A DNA stretch of 64,000 nt from Burkholderia sp. OK233. Its GTDB lineage: Bacteria > Pseudomonadota > Gammaproteobacteria > Burkholderiales > Burkholderiaceae. Below, piece after piece: positions 37,562 through 47,681 of this stretch (positions are counted from its first letter, which is position 1; every line of letters starts with the position of its first letter). The stretch spans positions 806,001-870,000 of the forward strand of contig NZ_OCSR01000001.1 in NCBI RefSeq assembly GCF_900230185.1, read 5' to 3'. A program made the position numbers and the translations under genes. A model generated the notes under the pieces. That model was not told the DNA's origin. It saw only the letters and a list, made by a program, of their open reading frames with translations, and ran no database searches.

Positions 37562-39046
37562 TCATGCGATCAGCAGATCGTCGCGCCAGATGATCCGGAC
37601 GCGCTGGCCGGACGCATCGGCCTGCTCGGGCAACGCTGCGCGGCTCAGGCCGAGCAAGGGCACGAACAGCAAATCGTCGCCGACGTATAGCAGCGGCACG
37701 TCGCGCTTCCATGCCGGAATGCCGCGCTCCTGGAACAGGTTTTTCAGCGTGCGACTCGGGCTGCCCGGTGCGGCGCTCGTGCGCATCCGTTCGCCGCCGC
37801 GGCGCGAACGTGCGCTCAGCAATGCCCGGCGTAGCACGCTGACGGGAAGCGTATCGGAATCGTCCAACGCTGCATCGACGTTGCGGGAGGCATCGCCATC
37901 GACAGCGGAATCGACATCAGAAGCGACGGCGACAAACACAAAGGTGCCCCGCCATTGCGGCAAACGCCAGATCGCTTCACCCTGCCATGCGATTTCGCTC
38001 ACTGCGCGCTCAGCGAGCGCGGTTTCGTCGGCGGGTTCACTGCTATCGCCCGCTTCCCAGTAGATCAGACCGCGATAACTGCGCAACGCCTGCCCTGCAT
38101 GATCGATACGCAGGCTATGGCCCTCGCCGGCTTCCCCGACTTCGCGCAACTGCCGCAAAACGTCGGTCAGACGCGCAGTCGATGCCGCAACGAGCCCCAA
38201 CGTGCGCATCCAGTAGCGCAGCAGGTTGAGCGCGCGATCGTCGTCGAGGGTGAGCAGCGCATCATGGGATAACGCACGGCCGTCATCGCGTACCGTTTCG
38301 TCCAGATCGATGCGCGCGAGATCGTCGAGCAGACGCTGCGCCGATGCCGCATGCGCTGCCGTGCGCGCGAGTGCGTCGCGAAAACCAGGAAAGTGGACGG
38401 CCAGCGCCGGTGTCACCTCGTGACGCAATGCGTTGCGCGCGTAACGTGTGTCCGCGTTCGATTCGTCGTCGATCCAGCGCAGATCGCGGGCACTCGCATA
38501 CTGCTCGAGTTGCGCACGCAGCAGATGCAGCAAGGGCCTCACGCGCGCCGCCCTGGCGCCTGCCGGCAAGTACTCGGGCGCCATCGCCGCGAGTCCCGCG
38601 AGGCCGGCGCCGCGCAGCAGTTGCAGCAGCACCGTCTCCGCCTGATCGTCCGCATGTTGCGCGAGCCATAGCGTGCGAACGGCGCGTGTTGCGCACATGG
38701 TGTCCAGCGCACGATAACGCGCATCGCGCGCCGCGGCCTCGACACTCACACCCGCGTCACGCGGCACGTCGACACGCTGTGCCGCGAATTCAACGCCACG
38801 CTCCTGCGCAAAAGCATCGCAATGCGCGAGCCACTCATCGGCATGCGCACTGAGACCATGATGCACATGCAGCGCAACGCAACGCGACGCGCCCGCGACA
38901 CGCACCACCGCATCGAGCAGCACACTCGAATCGACCCCACCGCTGAACGCCACCGCAATGCGCGCGTTCGCAGGCAACGCGGACAACGCAACGCCGACCG
39001 CCTCGAGAACGAGGCGGTCGGCGTGCGAATCTGCGGTGGGAGTCAC
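37562..39046 (-). CDS. tilS: tRNA(Ile)-lysidine synthase
   Basis: Adds lysine to C34 of the CAT-anticodon tRNA-Ile, changing its reading from AUG to AUA. The PP-loop AVAFSGGVDSSVLLD lies at residues 32-46, and HHGLSAHADEWLAHC and DDQAETVLLQLLRGAGLAGLAAM follow. The 494-residue length includes the C-terminal TilS domains (SRTLKNLFQERGIPAWKRD). A stretch around residues 390-420 (ASDVDSAVDGDASRNVDAAL) is a low-complexity insert. It follows accA by 48 bases on the same strand. Confidence 0.95.
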   Translation of the reverse strand: MTPTADSHADRLVLEAVGVALSALPANARIAVAFSGGVDSSVLLDAVVRVAGASRCVALHVHHGLSAHADEWLAHCDAFAQERGVEFAAQRVDVPRDAGVSVEAAARDARYRALDTMCATRAVRTLWLAQHADDQAETVLLQLLRGAGLAGLAAMAPEYLPAGARAARVRPLLHLLRAQLEQYASARDLRWIDDESNADTRYARNALRHEVTPALAVHFPGFRDALARTAAHAASAQRLLDDLARIDLDETVRDDGRALSHDALLTLDDDRALNLLRYWMRTLGLVAASTARLTDVLRQLREVGEAGEGHSLRIDHAGQALRSYRGLIYWEAGDSSEPADETALAERAVSEIAWQGEAIWRLPQWRGTFVFVAVASDVDSAVDGDASRNVDAALDDSDTLPVSVLRRALLSARSRRGGERMRTSAAPGSPSRTLKNLFQERGIPAWKRDVPLLYVGDDLLFVPLLGLSRAALPEQADASGQRVRIIWRDDLLIA

Positions 39047-39094
39047 GTCGCTAGCGCGTTACGCGCTGAAGGACGAAAGAAAACGCGCGCGGGC

Positions 39095-40066
39095 TTACGC
39101 ACCCGGCGTCGTTTCCTTGAACTTGCCGTACGACATCAACCGTTCGAAACGGCGTTGACGCAGGTCGTTGATGCTCATGCCCTGGAACTGGCGCAGCGAG
39201 TCGGCGAGTGCACGGCGCAGCATCGCGGCCATGCCCTTCGGATCGCGATGCGCGCCACCGAGCGGCTCGTTGACGATCTTGTCGATCAGGCCGAGCGCCT
39301 TGAGACGATGCGCGGTCAGGCCGAGCGCTTCCGCGGCTTCCGGCGCTTTCGCGGCGCTCTTCCACAGGATCGACGCGCACCCTTCCGGCGAAATCACGGA
39401 ATAGGTCGAGAACTGCAGCATCAGCACGCTATCGCCGACGGCAATCGCGAGCGCGCCGCCCGAACCGCCTTCGCCGATGATCGTGGCGATCAGCGGCGTC
39501 TTGAGTTCAGCCATCACGTAGAGATTGCGGCCGATCGCTTCCGACTGGCCGCGCTCTTCCGCACCGATGCCCGGGTAGGCGCCCGGCGTATCGATAAACG
39601 TGAAGATCGGCAGGCTGAACTTCTCGGCGAGGCGCATCAGGCGTTCGGCCTTGCGATAGCCTTCCGGACGCGGCATGCCGAAGTTGCGCAGCGCGCGCTC
39701 CTTCGTGTCACGACCCTTCTGATGGCCGATCACCATGCAGGCCTGGCCGTTGAAACGCGCGAGGCCGCCGACGATCGACAGGTCGTCCGCATAGTTGCGG
39801 TCGCCATGCAGTTCGTGGAAATCGGTGAACAGCTCGTTCACGTAATCGAACGTGTACGGGCGTTGGGGATGTCGGGCGATTTGCGAAACCTGCCACGGGG
39901 TGAGGTTCGCGTACAGATCTTTGGTGAGCTGTTGACTCTTCTTGGACAGCCGCTCGATCTCTTCCGAAATATCGACGGCCGAATCGTCCTGCACGAAGCG
40001 CAATTCTTCGATCTTCGCTTCGAGTTCAGCGATCGGCTGTTCGAAATCCAGAAAGGTGGTCTTCAT
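39095..40066 (-). CDS. accA: Acetyl-CoA carboxylase, carboxyltransferase alpha subunit
   Basis: Alpha subunit of the carboxyltransferase that makes malonyl-CoA for fatty-acid synthesis, working with AccD. The 323-residue length is standard. Hallmarks are the N-terminal [46 protein letters not shown], and the CoA-site [15 protein letters not shown]. It sits in the leftward run cysS-alkA-accA-tilS. No accD is in the window. Confidence 0.97.
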   Translation of the reverse strand: MKTTFLDFEQPIAELEAKIEELRFVQDDSAVDISEEIERLSKKSQQLTKDLYANLTPWQVSQIARHPQRPYTFDYVNELFTDFHELHGDRNYADDLSIVGGLARFNGQACMVIGHQKGRDTKERALRNFGMPRPEGYRKAERLMRLAEKFSLPIFTFIDTPGAYPGIGAEERGQSEAIGRNLYVMAELKTPLIATIIGEGGSGGALAIAVGDSVLMLQFSTYSVISPEGCASILWKSAAKAPEAAEALGLTAHRLKALGLIDKIVNEPLGGAHRDPKGMAAMLRRALADSLRQFQGMSINDLRQRRFERLMSYGKFKETTPGA

Positions 40067-40190
40067 TGGTTGTAATCCTTGGACTTACCGGCAGCGCGTA
40101 TTCTAACCGCGCTCGCCGATGTCAAAACCATTTCTCAACTATCGATTTTTAACAATTGATAGCTTTTTAAACGGTAGCGTTTCTTTTGCT

Positions 40191-41273
40191 TTAGTAGTCG
40201 ACCGGCAACGGATCGAGACTACGCCACATATACCAGGTGGCGACAGTGCGCCAAGGCTCCCAGTTTGCCGCGACCTCACGCGCTTCACTGCGCGTGACCG
40301 GTTCGCCGCTGAAGTAGTTGACGCTGATCGCGCGGATCAGGCCGAGATCGTCAAGCGGCAGTACGTCCGGGCGCGACAGATTGAAGATCAGGAACATTTC
40401 CGCGGTCCAGCGGCCAATGCCGCGGATCTGCGTGAGTTCGGCGATCACCGCCTCGTCGTCCATCGAGGTCCACTTGCCGACGTGCAACGCGCCCGACACG
40501 AAGTGCTGCGCGAGATCGAGCACGTATTCGGCCTTGCGCTTGGACAACCCGCACGCGGTCAGCTTGTCCTGACCGAGCTTGATGAACTGCTGCGGCACGA
40601 GCTTCGGGCACGCCGCCTCGACTTTCGCCCAGGCCGCCTGCGCGGAAGCGACCGAAATCTGCTGCCCGACCACCGAACGCGCGAGCGTGACGAACGGATC
40701 GCCACGGCTCAGCAGATGCACCGGGCCGAACTTCGGGATCAGCTTCTTCAGGATACGGTCGCGCTTGACGAGGTCCGCGCACGCCTTGTCCCAATACGCC
40801 GGACGGGTGACTTCAGGCGTGAGACCGCCGATCTGCACCGGCACCGCGAGTTCAGCAACATCCGCTGCTTCGCCGCCCGCACTCGATGACGCGCGCGTCT
40901 TGCGTACGACTTCGCCTTCGTGTCCTTCGTGCGTAATGCGCGCGAGTTCCTGCACGTCGCCAGCGAGTTCGGCAGGCAACGCGCCATTGCTTTTTGCACG
41001 CGAAGTTTTGGTGCGTGTCGAAACAGGCGCGTGCGCCGACGCGCCGTTCAGCGCGCGCTTGACGGTGGCCTTCTTCGCCGCCCCGGTCGTTGCCGTTGCT
41101 GCACCCGCCGTTGCACGCACGCCTGCCTTCGCCGCCACCCCGGCGGCTTTCGATGATGCATTCTTTACCGCGCTGCCGCCCGCACGAGCCGACGTTCGTG
41201 TCGACTTTACCGCGGTTGCCGCGTTTGTTTGAGACGTGGCTCGTTTAGCCGGCGTCTTCGTGGCCGTTGCCAT
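40191..41273 (-). CDS. DNA-3-methyladenine glycosylase (AlkA-type) with histone-like N-terminal tail
   Basis: Base-excision glycosylase of the HhH-GPD superfamily. The catalytic domain spans about residues 150-360: VVGQQISVASAQAAW, the helix-hairpin-helix QIRGIGRWTAEMF (about 282-294) and the catalytic aspartate in LPLDDLG (308/309). No iron-sulfur cysteines follow. Residues 1-140 are an extension rich in Ala, Lys, Thr and Arg (TATKTPAKRATSQTNAAT and onward), resembling histone H1-like tails and probably binding DNA without sequence preference. It lies 47 bases downstream of cysS and 124 upstream of accA. Confidence 0.92.
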   Translation of the reverse strand: MATATKTPAKRATSQTNAATAVKSTRTSARAGGSAVKNASSKAAGVAAKAGVRATAGAATATTGAAKKATVKRALNGASAHAPVSTRTKTSRAKSNGALPAELAGDVQELARITHEGHEGEVVRKTRASSSAGGEAADVAELAVPVQIGGLTPEVTRPAYWDKACADLVKRDRILKKLIPKFGPVHLLSRGDPFVTLARSVVGQQISVASAQAAWAKVEAACPKLVPQQFIKLGQDKLTACGLSKRKAEYVLDLAQHFVSGALHVGKWTSMDDEAVIAELTQIRGIGRWTAEMFLIFNLSRPDVLPLDDLGLIRAISVNYFSGEPVTRSEAREVAANWEPWRTVATWYMWRSLDPLPVDY

Positions 41274-41320
41274 CCTGCCTCCTGCCTGGCGAGTCGATCA
41301 GAGGGAAGTACGAGGTGCGC

Positions 41321-42715
41321 TCACACGCGCCGCCACTCGGTCAACCCGCCCGGTTTGTCTTCAAGTGCAACGCCGGCCTCGAGCAATTCGGCCCGGATCC
41401 GGTCTGCTGCTGCATAGTCTTTCGCCTGCTTGGCGGCCACGCGCGCGGCGATCTTCGCTTCGATCGCGGCGGCGTCGAGCGCGCCTTCCGCGGCGCCCGC
41501 AGCCTGCTGCAGGTATGCACGCGGCTCCCGGCCGAGCAACCCGATCACTGCGCCCAGCGAGCGCAATTGACGGGCCAGCGCGGGGTCGCGCGTGCGGTTC
41601 ACTTCAGTTGCCAACTCGAACAACACCGACACTGCAACCGGCGTGTTGAAGTCGTCGTTCATTGCTGCCCGGAAACGCTGCGCATGCGCTTCGTTCCAGT
41701 CGAGCTCCGTACCGTCCGGCGTGACGTCTTTCAGCGCGGTGTACAAACGCGTCAGGGCACTGCGGGCGTCGTCGATATGCACGTCGCTGTAATTCAACGG
41801 CGAGCGGTAATGCGCGCGCGCGATGAAAAAACGCACGACCTCGGCATCGTACTGCGCCAATACTTCGCGGATCGTAAAGAAATTGTTCAACGACTTCGAC
41901 ATCTTCTCATTGTCGATCTGCACGTAGCCGTTGTGCATCCAGTAATTGACGAAGGTTTGTCCGGTCGCAGCTTCGCTCTGCGCAATCTCGTTCTCGTGGT
42001 GCGGAAACTGCAGGTCCTGACCGCCGCCGTGAATGTCGAAATGCTCGCCGAGCAATGTGCAGCCCATTGCCGAGCATTCGATATGCCAGCCCGGACGGCC
42101 GCGCCCGTACTTCGACTCCCAGCCGGTGTCGGCAGGTTCGTCGGGCTTCGCCTGCTTCCACAGCACGAAGTCGAGCGGGTCCTGCTTCGCGTCGTTCGCG
42201 GCGACGCGTTCGCCGGCGCGCAGATCTTCGAGCGACTTGCCCGACAGCTTGCCGTAGCCCGCGAATTTGCGCACCGCATAGTTCACGTCGCCGTCGGTCG
42301 CCTGATAGGCGTAACCGTTCGCCTCGAGCTTCTCGATCATGCCGAGCATCTGCGGGATGAAATCGGTGGCGCGCGGTTCCAGATCGGGCCGCTCGATGCC
42401 GAGTGCATCCGCGTCTTCATGCAAAGCCTTGATGAAGCGATCGGTCAACGATTTGATCGTTTCGCCGTTCTCCACTGCGCGCCGGATGATCTTGTCGTCG
42501 ATATCCGTAATGTTGCGCACGTAGGTGACGTCGTAACCGAGCGTGCGCAACCACCGCTGCACGATGTCGAACACGACCATCACCCGCGCATGACCGACGT
42601 GACAATAGTCGTACACGGTCATCCCGCAGACGTACATCCGCACGACGCCATCTTGCAGCGGCACGAAAGTTTGCTTGTCACGCGCGAGCGTGTTGTAGAT
42701 GCGCAGTGATTCCAT
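41321..42715 (-). CDS. cysS: Cysteinyl-tRNA synthetase
   Basis: Charges tRNA-Cys (class I, zinc-dependent). The 464-residue length is standard. Cys30 in [11 protein letters not shown] and the HVGH form of the HIGH motif at 39-42 are present, with WHIECSAM providing another zinc ligand and KMSKSLNNF the second signature. The start at 42715 ([10 protein letters not shown]) is preferred; upstream extension is cysteine-rich and unlikely. It appears to head the leftward run to alkA, accA and tilS, and is divergent from the TPR gene. Confidence 0.97.
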   Translation of the reverse strand: MESLRIYNTLARDKQTFVPLQDGVVRMYVCGMTVYDYCHVGHARVMVVFDIVQRWLRTLGYDVTYVRNITDIDDKIIRRAVENGETIKSLTDRFIKALHEDADALGIERPDLEPRATDFIPQMLGMIEKLEANGYAYQATDGDVNYAVRKFAGYGKLSGKSLEDLRAGERVAANDAKQDPLDFVLWKQAKPDEPADTGWESKYGRGRPGWHIECSAMGCTLLGEHFDIHGGGQDLQFPHHENEIAQSEAATGQTFVNYWMHNGYVQIDNEKMSKSLNNFFTIREVLAQYDAEVVRFFIARAHYRSPLNYSDVHIDDARSALTRLYTALKDVTPDGTELDWNEAHAQRFRAAMNDDFNTPVAVSVLFELATEVNRTRDPALARQLRSLGAVIGLLGREPRAYLQQAAGAAEGALDAAAIEAKIAARVAAKQAKDYAAADRIRAELLEAGVALEDKPGGLTEWRRV

Positions 42716-42943
42716 AGAGAACGGTGCGTGGGCCGAAAGAAATCCGCAATGTGTTTCGTGCTGTTTCGTGCATGAGACGCCCCGCGAGAAGACGGCGGGC
42801 GCGTTCTGTACTGCCGCTTTGCACAACAACACGCACAGCAGCAAACCGGTGCACCTGGTGCGGCGGTCAGGCTGCGTTCAAGGCGGAGACGACCACGAGT
42901 GGCGAAAAGACAGTTTGCGGTTCGACGGAACGCGCAGACCTTT

Positions 42944-42952
42944 TGTTAGAAT
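42944..42952 (+). promoter_or_regulatory. Possible extended -10 promoter of the TPR gene
   Basis: TGTTAGAAT fits the extended -10 form TGnTAnAAT. It would give a leader of about 25 bases before the ATG at 42984. No convincing -35 is present, as often with extended -10 promoters. Confidence 0.4.
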
Positions 42953-42983
42953 GGGTCGGAGTATAACATCCAGACCCGAGCCT

Positions 42984-43715
42984 ATGAAACCTTCCAGCGG
43001 CCGCGCGCGCAGCGCTGCGACCCTCGCCGCGACGGCATTCTGCGCCGTCGCCCTCACGGTCTTGCCGGGTGCTGCCGCGTACGCGCAGAAAGGCGCCGCG
43101 ACGATGCCGCAGGGCCCCGCCGTGCGTGACAACACGCCGGAGATCGACGCGTCGATTGCGCAGAAGAACTGGCAAGCCTCGCTCACCCAGCTCGACGCGC
43201 GCATCGCGTCGAATCCGCACGACGCGCAAGCCAAGTTCAAGCGCGGCACGGTGCTGGCCCACCTGGATCGCGACGACGAAGCCATCACCGCGTTCACCGA
43301 ACTCACGCAGCTGTATCCGGAACTGCCCGAACCGTATAACAACCTGGCCGCGCTCTATGCGAAGCACGGCCGTTATGCCGAGGCACGCGCCGCGCTCGAA
43401 ACCGCGACCAAGGTGAATCCCGGCTACGCTCTCGCGTACGAGAATCTCGGCGATCTGTATCTGCGCATGGCCGACGCGGCTTACCGTCGAGCCCAGGGCC
43501 TCGGCAAAGCGAGCGCCACTACCACGCAGCGCATCGCCGACATCCAGAAGATCGTTTCGCCGCCCAAGGGCACGGCGCCGGCGAAAAAAGCCGCGGCGCC
43601 TGCCGAGGCCAGCGCCGCGCGCCCCACCGCGGACATGACACAAACACCGAGCTTCCAGTACGGCGGCGCAAACGGCTCGCTCGCCATGCCGCCTTACATG
43701 GCGCCGTCGCAGTAA
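42984..43715 (+). CDS. Exported tetratricopeptide-repeat protein
   Basis: A 243-residue exported protein. The signal peptide ends at GAAAYAQKG. The centre holds about three TPR units (AQAKFKRGTVLAHLDRDDEA, LPEPYNNLAALYAKHGRYAE, PGYALAYENLGDLYLRMADA), which mediate protein contacts in the periplasm. The C-terminal part is Ala/Lys/Pro-rich. The start at 42984 removes a frame that overlaps cysS. It is followed closely by a periplasmic cyclophilin, so it might be a folding-related scaffold; that is inference. Confidence 0.88.
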   Translation: MKPSSGRARSAATLAATAFCAVALTVLPGAAAYAQKGAATMPQGPAVRDNTPEIDASIAQKNWQASLTQLDARIASNPHDAQAKFKRGTVLAHLDRDDEAITAFTELTQLYPELPEPYNNLAALYAKHGRYAEARAALETATKVNPGYALAYENLGDLYLRMADAAYRRAQGLGKASATTTQRIADIQKIVSPPKGTAPAKKAAAPAEASAARPTADMTQTPSFQYGGANGSLAMPPYMAPSQ

Positions 43716-43764
43716 CACCGTCAACGTTTTCGGCAACACGTTTTTTCCAACCCTGAGGATCTTC

Positions 43765-44346
43765 ATGAAATGGTTGATGTTGGCGCTCGGCAGCGCCGCC
43801 CTGATCGCAAACGCCCCCGCCTTTGCCCAGTCCGGTTCGCAGGCCGCGCATCCGTCCGTCCTCTTCAAGACCACGGAAGGCGACATCCGCGTCGAGTTGT
43901 ATCCTGAGAAGGCGCCGAAAACCGTCGCCAACTTCCTCGACTACGTGAAGTCAGGCCAGTACAGCGGCACGATTTTTCATCGCGTGATTCGCGGCTTCAT
44001 GATTCAGGGCGGCGGTTATACGCAGAGCTTCGCTGAGAAGCCCACGCGCGCGCCGATCCCGCTTGAAAGCCGCAACGGTCTGAAGAACGCCGCCGGCACG
44101 CTCGCCATGGCGCGTACCAGCGATCCGAATTCGGCCACTGCGCAGTTCTTCATCAACACGGTGGATAACGCCGGCCTCGACTATCCGAATCCGGACGGCA
44201 ACGGCTACGCGGTGTTCGGCAAGGTCACGAGCGGCATGGACGTCGTGAAGAAGATCGAAGGCACGGCCACCACCACACGCGGCCCGATGAGCGACGTGCC
44301 GCAAAAACCGATCGTGATCGAATCGGCCACGGTGGTCGGCAAGTAA
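43765..44346 (+). CDS. ppiA: Periplasmic peptidyl-prolyl cis-trans isomerase (cyclophilin)
   Basis: Speeds proline isomerisation of exported proteins. The 193 residues begin with a signal peptide ([19 protein letters not shown]), followed by a cyclophilin domain with [17 protein letters not shown], the active-site arginine in the FHRV segment, and [20 protein letters not shown]. It lies 49 bases after the TPR gene. A hairpin terminator separates it from ppiB, its cytosolic paralogue. Confidence 0.95.
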   Translation: MKWLMLALGSAALIANAPAFAQSGSQAAHPSVLFKTTEGDIRVELYPEKAPKTVANFLDYVKSGQYSGTIFHRVIRGFMIQGGGYTQSFAEKPTRAPIPLESRNGLKNAAGTLAMARTSDPNSATAQFFINTVDNAGLDYPNPDGNGYAVFGKVTSGMDVVKKIEGTATTTRGPMSDVPQKPIVIESATVVGK

Positions 44347-44403
44347 TAGAACAGAAAGCAGCACAGGCACGCTGCGCAGGAAGTCAACTAAATCTACGCC
44401 CCC

Positions 44404-44451
44404 GGCGCGGCCCGTCGTCATCTCACTTCATGACGAACGGCCGCGCCTTTT
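44404..44451 (+). terminator. Terminator between ppiA and ppiB
   Basis: GGCGCGGC (44404-44411) pairs with GCCGCGCC (44440-44447), with a second inner pairing GTCGTCA/TGACGA, and TTTT follows. It is a long imperfect hairpin. It suggests ppiB has at least partly independent transcription. Confidence 0.65.
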
Positions 44452-44480
44452 ACCCACCCCGTTCATCAAAGGATTCCATC

Positions 44481-44975
44481 ATGGTTGAACTGCATACAAA
44501 CCACGGCGTCATCAAACTCGAACTGGACGCTGAAAAGGCGCCGAAGTCGGTTGAGAACTTCCTCAACTACGTGAAGGCCGGTCACTACGACAACACGGTG
44601 TTCCACCGCGTGATCGACGGCTTCATGATCCAGGGCGGCGGTTTCGAACCCGGCATGAAGCAGAAGCCGACGGCTGAGCCGATCACCAACGAAGCGAATA
44701 ACGGTCTGAAGAACGTCAACGGCTCGGTCGCGATGGCTCGCACGAACGACCCGCACTCGGCGACCGCGCAATTCTTCATCAACGTGAACGACAACGACTT
44801 CCTGAACCACTCGTCGCCGACGCCGCAGGGCTGGGGCTACGCGGTGTTCGGCAAGGTGGTCGACGGCATGGACATCGTCGAGAAGATCAAGAAGGTCAAG
44901 ACGGGTTCGAAGGGCTTCCATCAGGACGTGCCGGCCGACGACGTCGTGATCGAAAAAGCCGTGATCGTCGACTAA
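44481..44975 (+). CDS. ppiB: Cytosolic peptidyl-prolyl cis-trans isomerase (cyclophilin)
   Basis: Cytoplasmic cyclophilin, 164 residues with no signal peptide. It has [39 protein letters not shown] and [19 protein letters not shown]. The start ATG at 44481 has AAAGGA at normal spacing. It is closely similar to ppiA next to it, evidently a tandem duplication with different localisation. lpxH follows on the same strand. Confidence 0.96.
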   Translation: MVELHTNHGVIKLELDAEKAPKSVENFLNYVKAGHYDNTVFHRVIDGFMIQGGGFEPGMKQKPTAEPITNEANNGLKNVNGSVAMARTNDPHSATAQFFINVNDNDFLNHSSPTPQGWGYAVFGKVVDGMDIVEKIKKVKTGSKGFHQDVPADDVVIEKAVIVD

Positions 44976-45022
44976 GCGTCCGATAGGGGCCCACCCGTTT
45001 GAACTGACATCAGGCACCTTCA

Positions 45023-45820
45023 ATGCTGCAAGAAACGCCGCTGCGAAGCGTCGCCGCGGGCGTGCCTGGCGAGGGCAAACGCCCGCACGCCGCACGCCCG
45101 TTTTTTTTCCTCTCCGATATTCATCTGAGCGAGGCGATTCCGCACACGGTCGCCGCGTTCGAGCACTTCGTCCGCGTCACGGCCGAGCAGGCGGATTCGG
45201 TTTTCATTCTCGGCGATCTGTTCGAGTACTGGATCGGCGACGATATGCTCGTCGAGCCGTTCGTCGCGCGGATGGCGGCATTGCTGCATACGCTATCTGA
45301 ACGCGGCATCGCGCTCTACATCATGCACGGCAATCGCGATTTTCTACTCGGCAAGCGCTTCATGAAAGTGGCCGGTGCGATCTGGTTGCCCGATCCGTTC
45401 GTGATCACCGCATTCGGCACGCGGGTCGTGCTCGCGCATGGTGACGGCCTGTGCACCGCGGATCGCGGCTATCAATTTTTCCGGCGCTTTGCGCGCAGCC
45501 GTTTTGCGCAGATGCTGTTTCTCGCGTTGCCGTTTCGCTGGCGTCAGGCGCTTGCGGAAAACATGCGCTCGAAAAGCCAGCAAGGCCGTTCCCGTCCGGT
45601 TTCGCCGAAGTATGACGTGACGCCGAAAGCCGTCGCTGCGTTATTCAAGGCGTCGAAAACGGCCATGATCATTCATGGACACACGCATCGTCCGGCGCGG
45701 CATCGCGAGCCGGGCGGCACGCGCTGGGTGTTGCCGGACTGGGATCTCGACCACGGCGAGCGCCGTGGCGGTTATCTGCGGATCGATGCGGAAGGGATTC
45801 GGGCGTTGCCGCTGAATTGA
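45023..45820 (+). CDS. lpxH: UDP-2,3-diacylglucosamine diphosphatase
   Basis: Membrane-associated manganese phosphoesterase that makes lipid X in lipid A synthesis. The metal-site motifs are DIHLSE, GDLFEYWIGDD, GNRDFLLG and HGHTHRPA, in the normal order for LpxH. The 265 residues include an N-terminal extension of about 25 residues over the E. coli protein. It follows ppiB by 47 bases. Its stop codon directly abuts the stop codon of the converging cysE gene. Confidence 0.95.
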   Translation: MLQETPLRSVAAGVPGEGKRPHAARPFFFLSDIHLSEAIPHTVAAFEHFVRVTAEQADSVFILGDLFEYWIGDDMLVEPFVARMAALLHTLSERGIALYIMHGNRDFLLGKRFMKVAGAIWLPDPFVITAFGTRVVLAHGDGLCTADRGYQFFRRFARSRFAQMLFLALPFRWRQALAENMRSKSQQGRSRPVSPKYDVTPKAVAALFKASKTAMIIHGHTHRPARHREPGGTRWVLPDWDLDHGERRGGYLRIDAEGIRALPLN

Positions 45821-46663
45821 CTAGCGGTCCGCCACCGCCCCTTCCGCCTTTCCTGCAATCGCGGCCGACAGGCGCCGCAGATCGAGCAGCGCCGCGTCGG
45901 CGCCTTGCAACCCTTCCAGACTGGTTCCCAGCCGCTCCAGCGCGTCGACGATTTCGTCGATACGCTTCGATTGCGTGGCTGCGTGGTCGATCAGACCGTG
46001 AATCGCCAGCGATACCGGATCATCAGCGTTTGGCGTGATGCCGTAGGCGCAGAATGCGCTCTTTTCCGACACCGACTTCGACTCACGCGCGGCGCCATTT
46101 GCCGATGCGCTCGCCGAGCCCGCTGCCGCAGCGGCCATGGCGGCCGCTGCCGGGACGATGATCCGCGCGGGATTACCCACCGCCGTGCCGCGTGCCGGCA
46201 CCGGCTTCGTGACCACCGCATTCGAGCCGATCTTGGCGTCCGCGCCGATCGTAAAGCCGCCGAGCACCTTCGCCCCGGCGCCGACGATCACACCGCGTTC
46301 GAGCGTGGGATGCCGTTTCGCACCCCGCGTGAGCGACGTGCCGCCAAGCGTCACGCCCTGGTAGATCGTGCAGTCGTCGCCAACTTGCGCCGTCTCGCCA
46401 ATCACGACGCCCATGCCGTGATCGATGAACACACGGCGGCCCAACGTGGCGCCCGGATGGATTTCGATGCCGGTCATGAAACGCGCCAGCTGCGAGATGA
46501 AACGCGCGAGCCAGCGGCGTTTAGCCTGCCAGCATGCGTGCGCGAGCCGGTGCAGCACGAGCGCGTGCAGACCCGGATAACACGTGAGGACTTCCCAGGC
46601 ACTGCGGGCGGCGGGATCGCGCTCGCGGATCGTGGCGATGTCTTCGCGGAGTCTCGTGAACAT
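45821..46663 (-). CDS. cysE: Serine O-acetyltransferase with C-terminal extension
   Basis: Acetylates serine for cysteine synthesis. Residues 1-170 form a short-type CysE/EpsC with a left-handed beta-helix: [20 protein letters not shown] (catalytic His82), [17 protein letters not shown] and GNPARIIVP. Residues 171-280 are extra: an Ala/Ser-rich linker, then a helical region ([20 protein letters not shown]) likely to form a coiled coil. The C-terminus lacks the terminal Ile normally used to bind cysteine synthase. The start at 46663 ([12 protein letters not shown]) is well supported. Confidence 0.92.
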   Translation of the reverse strand: MFTRLREDIATIRERDPAARSAWEVLTCYPGLHALVLHRLAHACWQAKRRWLARFISQLARFMTGIEIHPGATLGRRVFIDHGMGVVIGETAQVGDDCTIYQGVTLGGTSLTRGAKRHPTLERGVIVGAGAKVLGGFTIGADAKIGSNAVVTKPVPARGTAVGNPARIIVPAAAAMAAAAAGSASASANGAARESKSVSEKSAFCAYGITPNADDPVSLAIHGLIDHAATQSKRIDEIVDALERLGTSLEGLQGADAALLDLRRLSAAIAGKAEGAVADR

Positions 46664-46844
46664 GGCAGGGACTATGTTGTGGGGAAAAGACCGCCTGCGC
46701 GAAACACCACGCACGGCGGATGCTTGCCGCATAGCAGATTGGCAGCTTTGCTTAGAACGTTTTGAGCGATTGTAGGATGATTGCGCGAAACCTGCCGGAA
46801 GCCCACGCTGCCGGCAAGGTCGTAGATTGATGGGCGCGCTGCCC

Positions 46845-47681
46845 TTAAGACGCGTCGCCGCCCGGCGGCCTGGTCTTCAGCAGAATATGCTTGGCGATGC
46901 CGCGCACGATATTCACTTCCTCGCGCTCCAGACCGGAACGTGCGAACAGGCGCCGCAAGCGGGACATCAATTTCTTTGGATTGTCCGGATCGAGAAACTC
47001 GAGCGCGACCAGCGCGCTCTCCAGATGCGCGTACATGCTTTCGATTTCGTCGCTTGCCGCCCGCGCGCCGACCGGCTCGCCCTGCCCGGCGGCCGCCTGA
47101 GCCGCCGCGGATGCTGCGGGCGTCGCCTCGCCAGCGGACAGATATGCCGTGCGCAATTCATACGCCAACACCTGCACGGCCTGCGCAAGATTGAGCGAAC
47201 TGTAGGCGGGATTGGCCGGAATATGCGCGAGCGCGCTGCAACGCTCGACGTCCTCATTCGACAGGCCCGTGCGCTCGTTGCCGAACACCAAGGCGATCTC
47301 GCCACGCACCGCCTGCTCACGCGCGGCACCGGCCGCGGCGCGCGGCGTCCACTGCGGCGGCCCGTATTCGCGCAGCCGGGCAGTCAACGCAATCGACCAA
47401 TGCACGCCGTTCAACGCATCTGCAAGCGTCGGTACGACGTGCGCGGACGCCAGCACGTCATCGGCGCCGCTCGCCATGGCGATGGCTTCCGGATCGCTTT
47501 GCACGTGCGGCACACGTGGCGACACCAGCACGAGGCGCGAGAAACCCATGGTCTTCAGCGCGCGCGCCGCGGCGCCGACGTTGCCGGGATGACTGGGCTC
47601 GACGAGCACAAAGCGCGTCGACGTAAAACCGCCGCGCAGGTCCGCCACGGCGGGATCGGAAGAATGGTGGGTGTGGTCCAC
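46845..47681 (-). CDS. trmJ: tRNA (cytidine/uridine-2'-O-)-methyltransferase TrmJ
   Basis: SPOUT methyltransferase that modifies ribose of tRNA position 32. The SAM-binding trefoil-knot motifs are [35 protein letters not shown] and [19 protein letters not shown]. The C-terminal TrmJ-specific helices contain [19 protein letters not shown]. The start is uncertain: I propose a GTG at 47681 giving [10 protein letters not shown], because longer frames add unrelated sequence. It is divergent from suhB. Confidence 0.9.
   Translation of the reverse strand: MDHTHHSSDPAVADLRGGFTSTRFVLVEPSHPGNVGAAARALKTMGFSRLVLVSPRVPHVQSDPEAIAMASGADDVLASAHVVPTLADALNGVHWSIALTARLREYGPPQWTPRAAAGAAREQAVRGEIALVFGNERTGLSNEDVERCSALAHIPANPAYSSLNLAQAVQVLAYELRTAYLSAGEATPAASAAAQAAAGQGEPVGARAASDEIESMYAHLESALVALEFLDPDNPKKLMSRLRRLFARSGLEREEVNIVRGIAKHILLKTRPPGGDAS

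Noticed and set aside
42962..42967. TATAAC as the -10 of the TPR gene
   Set aside because: It lies only 16 bases before the ATG and its best -35 is 13 bases away, too close; the extended -10 at 42944 fits better.
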